Shown in pieces: positions 24,431-37,400 of a stretch of 64,000 nt of DNA (the stretch's first letter is position 1; the number at the start of each line of letters is the position of its first letter). Where the stretch lies: positions 65,118 through 129,117 of the forward strand of contig DF237089.1 in NCBI GenBank assembly GCA_000708835.1, given 5' to 3'. The notes under the pieces are model-generated. The model worked only from the letters and a program-made list of their open reading frames with translations. It did no database searches and had not been told where the DNA came from. The position numbers and the translations under genes are program-made. The DNA is from Klebsormidium nitens. Its lineage: Eukaryota > Streptophyta > Klebsormidiophyceae > Klebsormidiales > Klebsormidiaceae.

Positions 24431-27400
24431 TTAACGCCTAGCTAAAATAGCTGCTGTATGCTGGAAACCGCATGCAATCTGTACTACTCGAACTTCCGGA
24501 TCTTCTAAGGCGCCCAGCTTTACTTGAGTTGGTACCAAGTAGTCAAAGTCGTTGCCGAGGCCCTGTACTCGGATGAAAACAAGATCAGGACTTCGACCAA
24601 AGAGGTGATATATGTTCAGTTTGCGCAACAGCCATTTCTTTGTGGCAGATCGCGGCTGAGTCGCAAAATGTACATAAGATCCGACGCTTTGCCATCCCGT
24701 CGCGACGAACTTGAGTTTTTGGTTGTCGAATCAGCCCCCCTTAAGCCAGCCCCTAGTCCTGATTTACCAATTTCGAGCTCACCAGATACTCGCGGCTCAT
24801 CTGCATTTCAAGTCTCCGAGCATACAGTCTCTCGAATACTTCTGCTTTCCAACCTTCCAGAGCAAGTAGCGTCCCATGCCACCAGTGACTCAACGGCGGC
24901 AGTCGTTTCAGCCAGCGCCGCCTATTCTTCAGACCGGGAGCTCGACTTCGTGACAGACGAGCTTTCGCGAAAGATGAGTGTCTTGTTTCCNNNNNNNNNN
25001 NNNNNNNNNNNNNNNNNNNNNNNNNNNNNNNNNNNNNNNNNNNNNNNNNNNNNNNNNNNNNNNNNNNNNNNNNNNNNNNNNNNNNNNNNNNNNNNNNNNN
25101 NNNNNNNNNNNNNNNNNNNNNNNNNNNNNNNNNNNNNNNNNNNNNNNNNNNNNNNNNNNNNNNNNNNNNNNNNNNNNNNNNNNNNNNNNNNNNNNNNNNN
25201 NNNNNNNNNNNNNNNNNNNNNNNNNNNNNNNNNNNNNNNNNNNNNNNNNNNNNNNNNNNNNNNNNNNNNNNNNNNNNNNNNNNNNNNNNNNNNNNNNNNN
25301 NNNNNNNNNNNNNNNNNNNNNNNNNNNNNNNNNNNNNNNNNNNNNNNNNNNNNNNNNNNNNNNNNNNNNNNNNNNNNNNNNNNNNNNNNNNNNNNNNNNN
25401 NNNNNNNNNNNNNNNNNNNNNNNNNNNNNNNNNNNNNNNNNNNNNNNNNNNNNNNNNNNNNNNNNNNNNNNNNNNNNNNNNNNNNNNNNNNNNNNNNNNN
25501 NNNNNNNNNNNNNNNNNNNNNNNNNNNNNNNNNNNNNNNNNNNNNNNNNNNNNNNNNNNNNNNNNNNNNNNNNNNNNNNNNNNNNNNNNNNNNNNNNNNN
25601 NNNNNNNNNNNNNNNNNNNNNNNNNNNNNNNNNNNNNNNNNNNNNNNNNNNNNNNNNNNNNNNNNNNNNNNNNNNNNNNNNNNNNNNNNNNNNNNNNNNN
25701 NNNNNNNNNNNNNNNNNNNNNNNNNNNNNNNNNNNNNNNNNNNNNNNNNNNNNNNNNNNNNNNNNNNNNNNNNNNNNNNNNNNNNNNNNNNNNNNNNNNN
25801 NNNNNNNNNNNNNNNNNNNNNNNNNNNNNNNNNNNNNNNNNNNNNNNNNNNNNNNNNNNNNNNNCCCCCCACCCCCAGGTGAAGAGAAGCCCCCCCTCGG
25901 TGCGCGCCGCGGTGTGCTTCCAGCCGCACGCGACCTGCGCCACGCTGTGCAACTGAAGCGCATCCACGCGCGCGGGCTCGCGGCTGAACGCGTGCATCTC
26001 CTCGCTGCAGGAAGGGACGGCACGTGTGGGTGCGTCACACGGCATGCCAAGCAGTACGTCATCATGACATCCCGAGTTTCGCAGATGGTTTGCGAGCACT
26101 TCTGTAATGAAGAGCGGCGATTGCGCAGTTGTTTTTGAAAATCTTGCCGCTTTGCTGGAGACACTCATGGGTGAATAATGCTCTTCTTGAGAGCACGACC
26201 AATCGGTCGAAGTCATTTGCACAAGTGCCTGTTGACGGGTTGGGCGATTGGATAGGCAGCACAACCGTCTGAAGGGTGCACAGCAATATAAGGAGCTACC
26301 TGTCCCGATTCGTCGTGCACAGCGATCCCCACACGATGGCTGCTGTCTTCTCAAAGTCAATACGATGACTTTGAAAGGCCGGAGACTTGTGGTCTCCAAA
26401 GGCGAACTAAGACGGAGCAAACGGAGACTGCGGGGCAGCCCTTACCCGAGCCCCAGGCAGCCCTCCTGGTTAGCCCCCCACACGAACACATCCCCGTTGC
26501 CTGCAGAGAACTCACAAATGTGAGGTAAATACCACAATCCACGAATCGCTACGATCCGCCCAATGATGCAGCAGAGTCTGCGGCGAAAAACCTACGAACA
26601 GTGCCGGAATACTGGCAAAACTTTGATCATTGCAACAGACCAGAGAACGTATAATGCAGGGCTTTTCCCCTTCAGTCGGCACAGTCAGTAACTTGTAGCC
26701 TTCATGAAGAGGGCCGGCTCCCTGCTGGTGGTGATGAATGCGGGTTAGTGTCTGTTGCCTTCCACTTGACAACCCATCAAATCATTGATTTAGTGCTTGC
26801 GGCTAGATGTGACTGTACCAAAATCGTACACGCTGTAAGTGCCCAAACGCCCCGCAGAAGATGCCAAGCTTGCGAAAACATGCAAACCGAGAAACAGATC
26901 AATCGGCGTGTGAGGAGCTCACTGCTGACAGCGGCGGTGTGCGCGCCACCGCCGGCGACCCCCGCCGTTCGGAAAACGACCGGAACGGCGGCTGGAATGT
27001 GCACGTCCTGTTCGAAGCCCGTGCCCTGCACCAAGACCAAAGAGCGGCTCAGCCAGAAAGCCCACTGGGCCAAAATTACATCCGCATTTGCGGATTGATC
27101 TGAGGAACAGCTGGGTTGTGAGGGACCTGAAGCTACGATGCTAGCGAGCAAGAGTCCTAAAGCAGCCTCCTGGTGATCGAAGCGTGCAGACCAGCAAAGG
27201 TCCGCAAGTGCCGGCTATCCGATGGCAATTCGCGTGATACTAGATCAGCTGTCTGAGAAAGAGAGCCTCTGATCCAAAGCAATTACTGGCCATATTTTGA
27301 AGCTTCAAATGCTGTGAATTCGGGGCCAATGCTATCTGGCAGAGAATGGACTTTTTCCAACCGAGCTTTGCGAAGCAGGAGTGCTTACTAGCTGCCAGAA

Positions 27401-30400
27401 CCTGCCATGCCCCCACGAGAAGAGGACACCGTTCTCTGCACGTCAGAAATACTCAGTTAGTCGAAGCTCGACACTCGGCAGAACAGGAGCCCAGTCCACC
27501 CTCCAATTGTAATGGTGGATCAAGTCTGTTCTATGGGCCTGCAACTCCGCAAGCAAGAATCAGACCATTTTATGATGTGCCGCTCTTTAAGGATAGGGCG
27601 ACTATAACAGAGGCGGCTCGAATTGATGGGGAATCATCTGGCAAGCGATTGGAATCCAGGACCGGACTTAGGAGATAGGTTACCATCGATGCAGGCGCTG
27701 TGCATGTGCCCAGCACTGACGCTCTGGATCGCCTTGCCCTTGAGAGACCGCAACAAGCGCGGCGCCGATTCACTGAAAGGAGGAATGAGAGGATGATTGG
27801 AAACATTTTCGAGCGCTTGGGAGCAGAACATCGTTCGCAGTGTTTTCCAATCCCGAATGTTCAACCCGTATTATAAGGAGTTTTGGAATGTCTTCGACGG
27901 TTCCACAGCTGAGAATACAGGCAAGGGGTCACTCTCTCCTCCCTTTCCGTCGTTTTCGCCTGGGAACTAGGAGCTTGACGACTGTCTAAATTGTACTGAA
28001 AGCTGTTTTTTTTGTTCTCAAAATCAGATCCCAAGACGGGCTCATTTGCATCGACTTGTTCTTTCGAGCGCACGATGCAAAGGAAAATGGTCGTCCGTTC
28101 CATATTCATCGCATGCCTTCCGGAGTTTACCAGAACGCACACTGAAAGACTCTTCGCTGTTTTGCGCTCGCGTCCTCTTTATGCGAATGAGGTGCCCAAT
28201 GGGCAGAAGTTAACCTGCCGTAAAATACATCATTCAACTCGTCGAGGAGCGTCCTTCTCACCTGCCCTTCCACTGTTTCAGCAGGTGCGTCTCCTGGCCA
28301 TGCCCCAGTCGCCCGTTCGCCCGAGAGCCCCAGCTCAAAACCTCGCCAGAATCTGCATACAACGATTGATGAGCATGGGAGTGCAGCGACACCTCAGGAC
28401 TGAAAAGGATTGCATGGTACCGCAAAAGACTGATTACTTCAATTTTAAATGCCGGGAAATGGTTCATAATCGGCCTGCATATACAGTCACGTAGCGAGCG
28501 GGCCTGCATTTGGCATCTGAACACTCGTGCAAGCCGGGCCCAGATCAGATCATCGAACCTTGATCCTCCTTGAATGGAACGTTCATGTTAGTAAGCCCCA
28601 GTCTATCAGGTCAGAAAAGTTAGCTCCTCCATGAGTTCTATCATGACTTGGGCACTTGTGCGCATGCATCTTGATAAAGTGGGGGAGTGTTTTACCTGTA
28701 AGCGCTAGCGTGTGCTCCGCTCCGCATGCTGCTTGGATGACCTTTGCCTCTCCTAGTCCCCCAACTTTTGCAGGCATCCACTGCGTTCTTTCGGAGGAGT
28801 CGCCAAGCCCAAGCTGGCCACTCGTGTTGTCCCCAAAGCTCCAAACTCCGCCGTCAGCTGCAGGTTCATAAGGCCTTTGTTTGCCAGACTTTCAGGGGAC
28901 ATCAGACTCCTCTCCTGGTGCTTGAGAGAGTTCCTGCCACAGGAGACATCAAGATGTGCCATCCGCAAACAAACTCCAGACGCAAAGGTTTCTCAGGACA
29001 CCAACAAAGAGGCATGAGGGTGGCATCGGTAGGCATCCTGCACAAATTAAGCTAGGGAAGTTTTTTTTATAATCTCAGCATTCTTTCTGGTATAAAAGAC
29101 TCCCTGAGCTCCTGGCAGAGTCTGAAAAGCAAAGTTGGGCGTTGGTGCGTCTCACCATCGATGCACACTGTGTGATGGTGGCCTGCCGACACCTGGACTA
29201 TGGCCGGATCAAAACCATCGACTCTGGTGGGCACCTGGGTGGAGAAAAAGGCGACATTAGTGAGAGGCGGTGGATCCAGAGTCTGTGGAAATCTGAAATG
29301 CGTCGCTCTAGAATACACGTGCAAGATCAACCCAAGTCGACACAATTGACACATGGCTGACATAGGAGCTCAGAGCTGTCCAGTGGCTTGCAAAAAAGAT
29401 GGTGGCAATGTGGACGTGCAGAGGCTGTCAAGTTCAGAAGCAAAGCTTTGAGTACCTCACATCGGCCTTACATTCTTGGATGAATCTTTTTCCCCTGTCC
29501 CCAGCTGGCCCCTTTCGTTGAGGCCCATGGTAAACACCTCACCGCCATCTGCAGCTAGTAGAGCAAGTCAGCGACAGTGCCGCAAATGAGAAGTCATCTT
29601 CCAAGAAACTCCATCGCTCCAGCTTAAGGAAGACCTTCAGCACAGCCAAGAAAGGAAGAAGTAGGGGAGAACTCATCGTTGAGTAAGAAGTCAATGAACG
29701 ACAGCTCACGCAAGAAAAACGCACCTGTCAGGACTACTGAGTGCGCACCACCGCAGGCCACTTGTTTTATGGAATAGTCCTCCAGTGCTTCACAGATTGC
29801 TGGCTCCTCAGTTGCCCTTTGATTGCCATGCCCCAAGCGCCCAAAGTCTGCATTGCCCCACAGCGCCACCGAGTGCTTCGCTCGCTTTGCTTCTTGTCCT
29901 GAGGGCGTGGTGGCTGTGGACAGGTGTCTGATCCTTGAGTAAATAGTTGGGGACAAGCTGCTTGCCACAATGCCAGCTATCCCTGGCCTGTTCCCAGGAG
30001 CGATCAGACTCGATGTTTCTAGAGAGGTCAAAGTATCTCCAAGGGCACAGCAGCTCGGGCTTCTCCAAGCCACTCGCTGGAGTCTAGAAGTGAGAGGTAG
30101 ACTTCCATCATTTGGCCCCTGTTGATTCCCCCAGGATCGAAGTGACCGGTAATCAAGAAAGTTGCAAGTTAGAGTGGAAGGACAAGGGTGGTGTGCTTTC
30201 TCTGTGGTGGGGCTAATGGGCGCAGCATTGCTATGTCTTTTTCGGAGCACGTCGATACAACCGCTTGTTGTATCGAAGTTTTGATCCACATTTTTGGTCA
30301 GAGACGAGAGGATCTGCTCCTGCTGCTCTATGATGGTGCAGCTCCGGGCGGCCTGGCACAACCAGCTCCGGACAGATTCCACTTCAATGCTGCTAAACTG

Positions 30401-30424
30401 CTTCAGCGCATGCACCAAGAACAT
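24431..30424 (-). CDS. RCC1-repeat protein (interrupted by assembly gap)
   Basis: RCC1/UVR8-like seven-bladed propeller family; members include Ran exchange factors, the UV-B receptor UVR8 and the mitochondrial splicing factor RUG3. Exons in gene order: 30424-29725, 29548-29472, 29234-29156, 28857-28696, 28352-28262, 27772-27684, 27099-26923, 26500-26446, 26004 into the gap, then 24562-24431 after it. Phases agree as far as the gap. Repeats appear as WGNADFGRLGHG, CGGAHSVVLT, MGLNERGQLGTG, SAGHHHTVCID, FGDNTSGQLGLG, CGAEHTLALT, WGSRANGRLGHG, SAGHMHSACID, GGGAHTAAVS, WGANQEGCLGLG, CGWKHTAA, FTWGWG and CGFQHTAAIL. The first exon has ~190 residues before the first blade, including RIRHLST, which looks like a presequence cleavage region. 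Mitochondrial location is therefore possible, but the start is uncertain because no other in-frame ATG exists. UVR8's tryptophan cluster cannot be judged across the gap. The 27099-26923 exon lacks the usual WG...GQLG start. Confidence 0.85.
24991..25864. other. Assembly gap (run of N)
   Basis: 874 undetermined bases. The gap begins inside or just after an RCC1 exon, where the reading frame ends FTWGWG, and hides at least the rest of that blade. It also hides the exon(s) leading to the final blade, which resumes at GLGNDFDYLVPTQVKL. Open frames spanning the N run are artefacts. Confidence 0.99.
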
Positions 30425-31455
30425 CTTCGTGCACCTTGCGCATCAAAAAAGACCGGAATCAGGAAGGACCTTCCTAGGAGAACACGAAGCAGAGAGACTC
30501 AGAGTCAGAGTCAGCTAGGTAGATGTATTATATGGCAAGCAGTTGCCAGTGGACACCATTCAAGTGCGGAGGCCCGCGAACTGCACTGTGAAGACGGCCG
30601 CGCCGTCTATTCGCCCGGCCGCCGGCGGCAGGGCACGCTTCGATTTCAAGAGCCATCAAGCTGCGCGCGCGTTTCGCTAAAAAACGGTTAGACGCGAGCG
30701 CCACATGTGGTCTTATAAATCAACTATCTTGACGATCAGAGTCTGATCGGACTCTAAATAATGAATCAGACAAGATAATTTTCCAGAAGCCGCTTTCTTA
30801 AAAGCAAACTTAGAGAGACGGCCAGCTTCGCCCTGCTGATGAGACCATGGCTGAATGGCAGCACAATGTCAAAGCACTGGTCGGCTTCTCAACCAGGTAC
30901 CCGGGATAACGGACTGGCAAGAAATGCCAACATGGTGGCGGACGGATGCAAGCCTGCCTCCAGGGGCAACGAGTAGTGATTTGAAAGATGCAGTATTGAA
31001 AGGAATACTTCAACTTCAACGGGTGTCAATGATGCTGGCACTGCACCTTTTGATGCCGGAGCTGGCAAGTTATTCCTTGAAAGTAGGGGGCCGTCAAGTA
31101 TGTGGCGAGTTCGCTAGCTGCTGCTCTAGTTTGAATCAAGGGGCCGTCAAGTATGTGGCGAGTTTGCTAGCTGCTGCTCTAGTTTAATCTAACGAGCTGG
31201 GCTCTTGTCCACACTGATTGCTCGGTTTTCTCAAGAATTCTTAGGTGCCTGGTAGCCAGTGCCTTGCTGGTGCACTTTGTGACGCGGCACAAGGTGTGGA
31301 ATAGCGGCTGCCACAACAGCTCGATGCAAGAATGAAGGAGCAGCACAGATTAGACTCGTGAATTGCGATTGAATCCATGGGCATCTTTGCACTCTAGAAA
31401 CCAAGAGCTTATCCCACATATTCGAATTGCAAAGGGTTACTCCAAAGTTGCAAGA
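30425..31455. promoter_or_regulatory. Divergent spacer between RCC1 gene and dynein intermediate chain gene
   Basis: About 1.0 kb between two divergent start codons, expected to contain both promoters. It includes a GC-rich stretch near 30590-30670 with a small hairpin (GACGGC, three-base loop, GCCGTC) and the 53-base tandem duplication at 31088-31193. No TATA or CCAAT box stands out. Confidence 0.4.
31088..31193. repeat. Perfectly phased tandem duplication, 2 x 53 bases
   Basis: 31088-31140 and 31141-31193 are two adjacent copies beginning GGGGCCGTCAAGTATGTGGC. They differ at a few positions, for example TTCGCTAG against TTTGCTAG and GTTTGAATC against GTTTAATC. The duplication lies upstream of the dynein intermediate chain gene, within its likely promoter or 5' UTR. 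Confidence 0.9.
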
Positions 31456-34400
31456 ATGTCGGACCGGGGGTCAGTCCCGCTGAGTGCGCGCAGCCAGGCG
31501 TCGCGCGCCCCCAGCACCTTCCGCTCACAGAGCAGGAACACGGTCGGCCCGGTGGAGAGCAAGTCACGGACCTCCTTCATGTCACACTCGAACAAGTGAG
31601 TTCCGCATGCTCGTAATGAATGCAGCTAATGCAAGATGTTATCACGAGCTGCAAACAGGAAATCGACCAATTGACAGAGGCTCTCCATGCTGTGTTGAGG
31701 GCCATACCATTGCAGCTCTTTGTCAGACCATGTGAGCTATGTCTACAAGTTACTGGAAAGTACTCTGGCCTGAAAGATTCAGTCTACGATTCCTTTGGCT
31801 GCCACAGCATCCTCAGTCCACCTACCCAAAGCAGAACAAGATTTGTGCATTTGTTGCCTTAAAGAAAGTCAGGCAGAAGCAACGCTCAAGCATTGGCTTT
31901 GATTTGCATACTTTGTTTGCCACCTCTGCAGCAGTGTCATGGGTCGCAAGAGCAAGGACCGCCGCAGCACTCGCATGTCCCACATGCGGAGGAAGGGCAA
32001 AGGCTTTGAAACCACCGATGAACAAGTCCAGGTGAGAAAAGCTTACCACCACATGTTTTTCTCCCATATCTTCAGCTTTCAAACCTGGAATTACTGGCAT
32101 TGCGTTGAGCATTCAAGGCGCTAAGACATCCAGTGTCTGGGCCCACATCAGAGAGCCTCTGGATCAAGTAGTTCACTGGAGTCTGCCCGAATCGGGCCCC
32201 CAAGCCTTAAAATCTGGGCCCCGACTCCGGGAGCGCTTTTCATCTCTTACTTCAACACTCGCTTGCCACAGAAGCCTCTGCAGCCACCACGTTCTCTGCA
32301 CAGACACGGGGCATATGTCCTCTTCTCATTGCCCCCAGGTGGTGGATGCCTCTGGCCGCGACGTGACCCCCAAGCCGCTGCTGTCGATGCGGCCCACCGT
32401 GCTGCACGAGCGGGACCGCCTGATGCACACGCCCTCCGCGGCGCACAGCCCCGTCAGCGAGCTCAACGACAGCTACGACAGGGCCTCGTCCATCTTCAGG
32501 TGAGGAGTCTCATCCTAGTGATGGCAGGCTGGTTGAACTCGACAAAGGCCAAGACAGGGCCTAACCCATCTTCAGGTATTACCAGCGAATCGATTTGGGC
32601 ATGTGGTGGGTATATAGTAACAGCCTCAATGAGCCTCTTACGAAATTATCAGTCAACAACGTTTTCAGCCTTAGCGTCCTGGTTTGCTTGCTTTAATACT
32701 GAAGTTGTCTACAGTCCCTTGGATTTTAACCCCGTCATGACCTACCGGGAGACCGCTACTGGCAAGCATGCCACTCAAGACTGCACCAGCGTCTTATGAT
32801 CGACTCTTTCGGTCTTCAGGAGTCGCTTTGACAAAGAGAATAGAGAGGATCCGCAGCTTTGTGATGAACGGTTGGAGCTCGCAAATGATCATCCACTCTT
32901 CGATTGCCAACATTTCACTCTGCGCAAATCTGCCTGAGCCCTCTAAGAGTTTGCGTTAACCGAAAAGCGGTCGATCTCTTGGGATTCAACTACAATGGCA
33001 CTGCTGAAAAGCAGCGTATACACCTGCCAGAATTCCCACATCCTTGCATAACCTACGGTCAACATATTCTGCTGACGTGATCGTGACCTCAGCCAGTTGG
33101 CTGACGCGGACCCTCGTCTTCCTTGTCTACAACAGCTATAGTCGGCGGAGCAGCATCAGCAGCATGAGCCCAGACGCCTTGGAGGAGGCTAACGAGGAAG
33201 AGGGAGATTCTGAAGGAAAGGCAGCCAAGCCTGGGAACAAGCAGGACGATGGTAATAGGCGCGCGAGTGGGGCGGAACTGGGAAGGACGCAAGTGGTGGT
33301 TGTGAACGAAGCAGCTCCCATCAGACCAGGGACCAGGGGGCAGGTGGGAAGCAGAACCATCGGGTGATACGTCCCAACCGTTTTCTACTTTTCCACCTCA
33401 AGAGTTCTTGTGTCCAGAAACTTTCCTGCAACATTGTCAAATGGCAGAAGAGCAGATATAGTCGATAGAAGAGCGGCGCAGAGAGTACCTGATGAATCTG
33501 GGGACACTGTTGAGGTTTCGGAGACCGAGGTAAGACACTTGTCGAAGACGGAGGTAAGACACTTGTCATTGAGGACTCTTCTTTGACATTGCTCTGGATT
33601 GCAATGGCCAAAACCGATGCTCTCCTTGACGAGTCACGGGCTCGAATGAGATGTCAACGGTAAGCACTTGGGGTTTCTCTCCGGGAACGGCTTTGTCGCG
33701 CTTCTGCTCATGCACTGATCTACACCGGTTTTTTCGCTCACCGCAGGACTTTGAGGGCATGATCCGCTTACGGCTCCGGGAGAGTCCCACCGTCTGCCTG
33801 CTCCACCTGCCAGGGGATGCGGTCAGCACCGAGGACCCCGGCATAGCGGCTGTGACGGCAGCAAACGACCGGTAAGTTCCCAGATAAACAACAATTGGGT
33901 CGTCCTGCGATCGTAAAAGTACGGGGCTACTTTGCATGTCTAAGTAGCCCCGTACTTCAGATTAAACGCTAGGAACCATGATCGTTGCTTCCTCAGTTGC
34001 TACGGAGGATGAGAGCGACGAGAGCACGATCGGGGTTCTGACGCGGCTTACGTGAAACGCAAGCGGAAACTCCCGTCAGTAGTCTATTTTTTTTTGCGTC
34101 CGTGCAGGTATGCGGCGCAGGTGGCCGGCAAGGCGGGCAGCGAGAACTTCGTGGGCAAGGCGGCGCAGACGCTGCCCAGCATGATGAAAGCGAAAGAGGT
34201 GCAGATGCCGGCCGTGGGAAAAGCGGAAGCGGCGTGTCAGGTGAGGGAAAGGGTTAGGGTCCAGGTTTAAAATGAGCGGTCAACGATTAGGAAAGGAATA
34301 TCTAGGTCATGAAGCCGAGACAGTATCTGTCTAGAGGCCGATTGCTACTTTCAAACAGTTACGTACGTTTGGTGGTCCTCGCAGGGCCCGTCTATCGGAG

Positions 34401-37400
34401 CCTCCCCGTTTCCAATTGTTTGCTGAGCTGAGCTTTGCTATAAACCCTGGTCCTATGCAGAAGTTCAGAATAACCAAAAATTCCTGTAAGACTGTGGTAA
34501 TCACCACGTTTTAAACACGCAAGTTCAGTCAGAGACAACGTGATCGTCTTTTGTGCGCAGTCAAGCTCGTGGGAGCTGTATGACGCATTTGAAGCCGCAG
34601 ACGCGGCAGAGGCGGAAGCAGAAGAGCGGGAAGCAGCGACAGAAAAGGAGAACAACGCCGCCGGGCCAGCCGCACAAGCACGGACGGAAGAGGCGGTCGC
34701 CTCAAAACGATACTCGGACAGCGTGAGTCAAAGTGACTTCGAGATGAGTATTTGCTCACCTGCCGTTGAACTGCCTTGGCCTCTAACTGACCCACAGTGC
34801 GGAGCGGCTTCCGTTCCAAGCTTTGCTTCGTCTAATCCAGCTCGCTTCTTAATCCCGCACTCTACTTCAAGCAGGCTCGGAAGATTTTCGATCATTGTGG
34901 ATGAACGAGCTTGAAGTCAAGCGCTTAGCCGCTTTGCCCCTCCCTTTAAAAGCACGCAGGTGCATCAGCCCTCTGCTTGCCACTTCCTTTGCATTACATT
35001 GAACATGTTTGACTACAGCACTCTCACTGGTCTCTACCGCTTTTCCGGGGCAGGCCTATGACTGTCATAGGGGCTCTCTTATTCAACTCGCTTTTACCTT
35101 TTAATCTATGTTGACGGAGGAAAGACTTCCGGCCCCCACAGGCGTCCGCGTGGGCGTCCGCGCGCACGAGCCGGCGCACGAGCGCGATGAACGACGACGC
35201 GCAGTCGTCGTACGGGGGCATGGACGGCGTGAGCGTGATCGTCGGCGGAACGATGGACGGGCGGAGCGTGGCAGCGGACACGGACCTGGGCTCGCTTCTG
35301 CCCGAGGAAGAAGTTGCGGATCTGACGGTCGTCAAGGGGCTGGACAAGGCGCTGCAGGTCATGGAGCGCGCGCTCGCGCAAAACGTGTTCCACACCAAGG
35401 TGAGGCGCGGGAGTGGATCAGGCTCTGGGGCGCCAAGAGAGCGCTAGGAAACTCGGGATATGGATCCTGTATCTTAATCGAGGTGTACTGAGACCGGGGC
35501 TTATGAACTGCGTATTTATTTTGAGATGATGTGGAGGAAAGGATCCTGCTTGGCAGAGCAGCCGTGCATCTAAAGTTGCAAGGTAAGTACTGCTCACCTC
35601 CCACGTTGGGTTTGAGTATACTTCCAGTAACCTTTGCAATTGCACGAGTAAGCGATAGCCGAACATTCTGGGGAGTAAAAGAAAGAGACGATCAATTAAT
35701 CTTTCGAAACCAGCGCGTTTGATCACCTTCCTTTCAAATTTACTCCCTCATCTGCAGCTCATCGAGTACCGCGACTTCCACGTGGCGCGCCCCCCGGCTC
35801 ACGACGACGGCGCGCCCGCGGACCCGTCTCTGAGCACGCTGCGCAGCCTGCAGTCGCTCTCACTCCTTTGGGAGTTTTCCGCGGAGATTACGGACGGCCG
35901 CCAGGTGTCAGGCATGACGTGGAACAAGGGCTGCCGCGACATGCTGGCGGTGGGGTACGGCCAGTTCGAGTTCGAGAAGCAGCGCGGCGGCTTGATCGCG
36001 TTCTGGTCGCTCAAGAACCCGCAGTTCCCGGAGTGGACTATCAGCACGGAGCAAGGGGTCACCGCGCTCGACTTCAGCGCGGCCAGCCCCAATCTGCTCG
36101 CAGGTGGGCGGCGCGCCGCCTCGTTTTCCCTCCTGTCTTCTACCTCTTCTGGGTCCATTTTTTGAGCAATTTGAAAGAGCTTGAGACGCTGACAGCGACC
36201 TCTCTTGTCGTCCAGAAAAATGTACCTTTTCAGCTTTGGAAGTCTGATCGTATTAAAGCTTTTGACGAAGACCGAGTTTCAGACCTTGAAGAAGAGGAGT
36301 AACTCGGTTCAACCACCTCCCAATGTCTAGACCCTTTTCAACATTTTCAACGTAGATTAAGTTACAAACCCGTTAAGGAAGCGGAGTGATTTTGCACCTA
36401 TCTTTCAAGGTCTACATTGCCTTTCAACGATTCTATTGCCGCCTAAGCTTCACACTTTGAGGAGGAGGATTGTACCTCGATCACACCCTCCCCGTTCTTG
36501 TTCTGAGCTTGCTGACGAATCAATCATCTTCTTCGTTCATCTGGCAGTCGGCTTCTACGACGGCGCGGTCGCGATCTACGACGTGCGCGGCGCGGCGACC
36601 GCGGAGCCGCTGTACGCGGCGGTGCACGGCGCGGGCAAGCACACGGAACCGGTGTGGAAGCTCAAGTGGGTGGACCGCGGCCAGGACCGCGGGGAGCAGC
36701 TCGTCTCCATCTCCACCGACGGCAGGGTCACGCAGTGGGCGCTCAAAAAGGTGCGCGGACGCGCGCGATTTTTGGTTGACAGAAGCCGTTGCTACAGGCT
36801 CGCCTAGGTGTTGTATGAGGTGAAGAGTTCAGTAAGAGAGGTTTGATTGCGCTTGCGCTTGCGAGTTCGTGATCTAATCTCACATGCAAGAGAGTCATTT
36901 GGCTCCCTTGTAATGTTGCTCTGCAACCGTAGCTTGCTAAAGAGGCGATTGGAAATGGCGCGACGTGTGCTCGCGAGCCTGATACTGAGTCGTTTTGTTG
37001 ACATTTTTCAGGGCCTTGAGTACTCCGACCTGATCAAGTTGAAGCGGGTGGCACGGCGGAGCAAGGCGGGCAGTACCGCGCAGGCTGAGGCATTCATCTC
37101 GCGAAAAGCGAGTGGAATGTGTTTTGACTTCAGCCCGGCCGATCCTAGGTGATTATTCTCCCCCGCTTTTACATACTACCTGTGAAGTCAGTCTTCGTCC
37201 CAGCTGTTACTTTTGAAAAAGCGCAGGGGACAGCAAGTCAAGAGTGTCAGTGTTTTTGCGGACTGCTCTGCTCGTGTCTACTTTTCAAAAGGACTTGCAA
37301 GCGGGCATACCATTCCTCCTTGTCACCTCGCCCTCAGGGCCTACAATTATTTTTGCCCCACACTTCAGACTCGGTTTGACCGTTGTCCGGAGCTCCTATC

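Noticed and set aside
24753-26420. Open frames of 300-550 codons on both strands across the N run
   Set aside because: Most of their length is undetermined bases. Only the part at 25865-26004 (minus) belongs to a real RCC1 exon.
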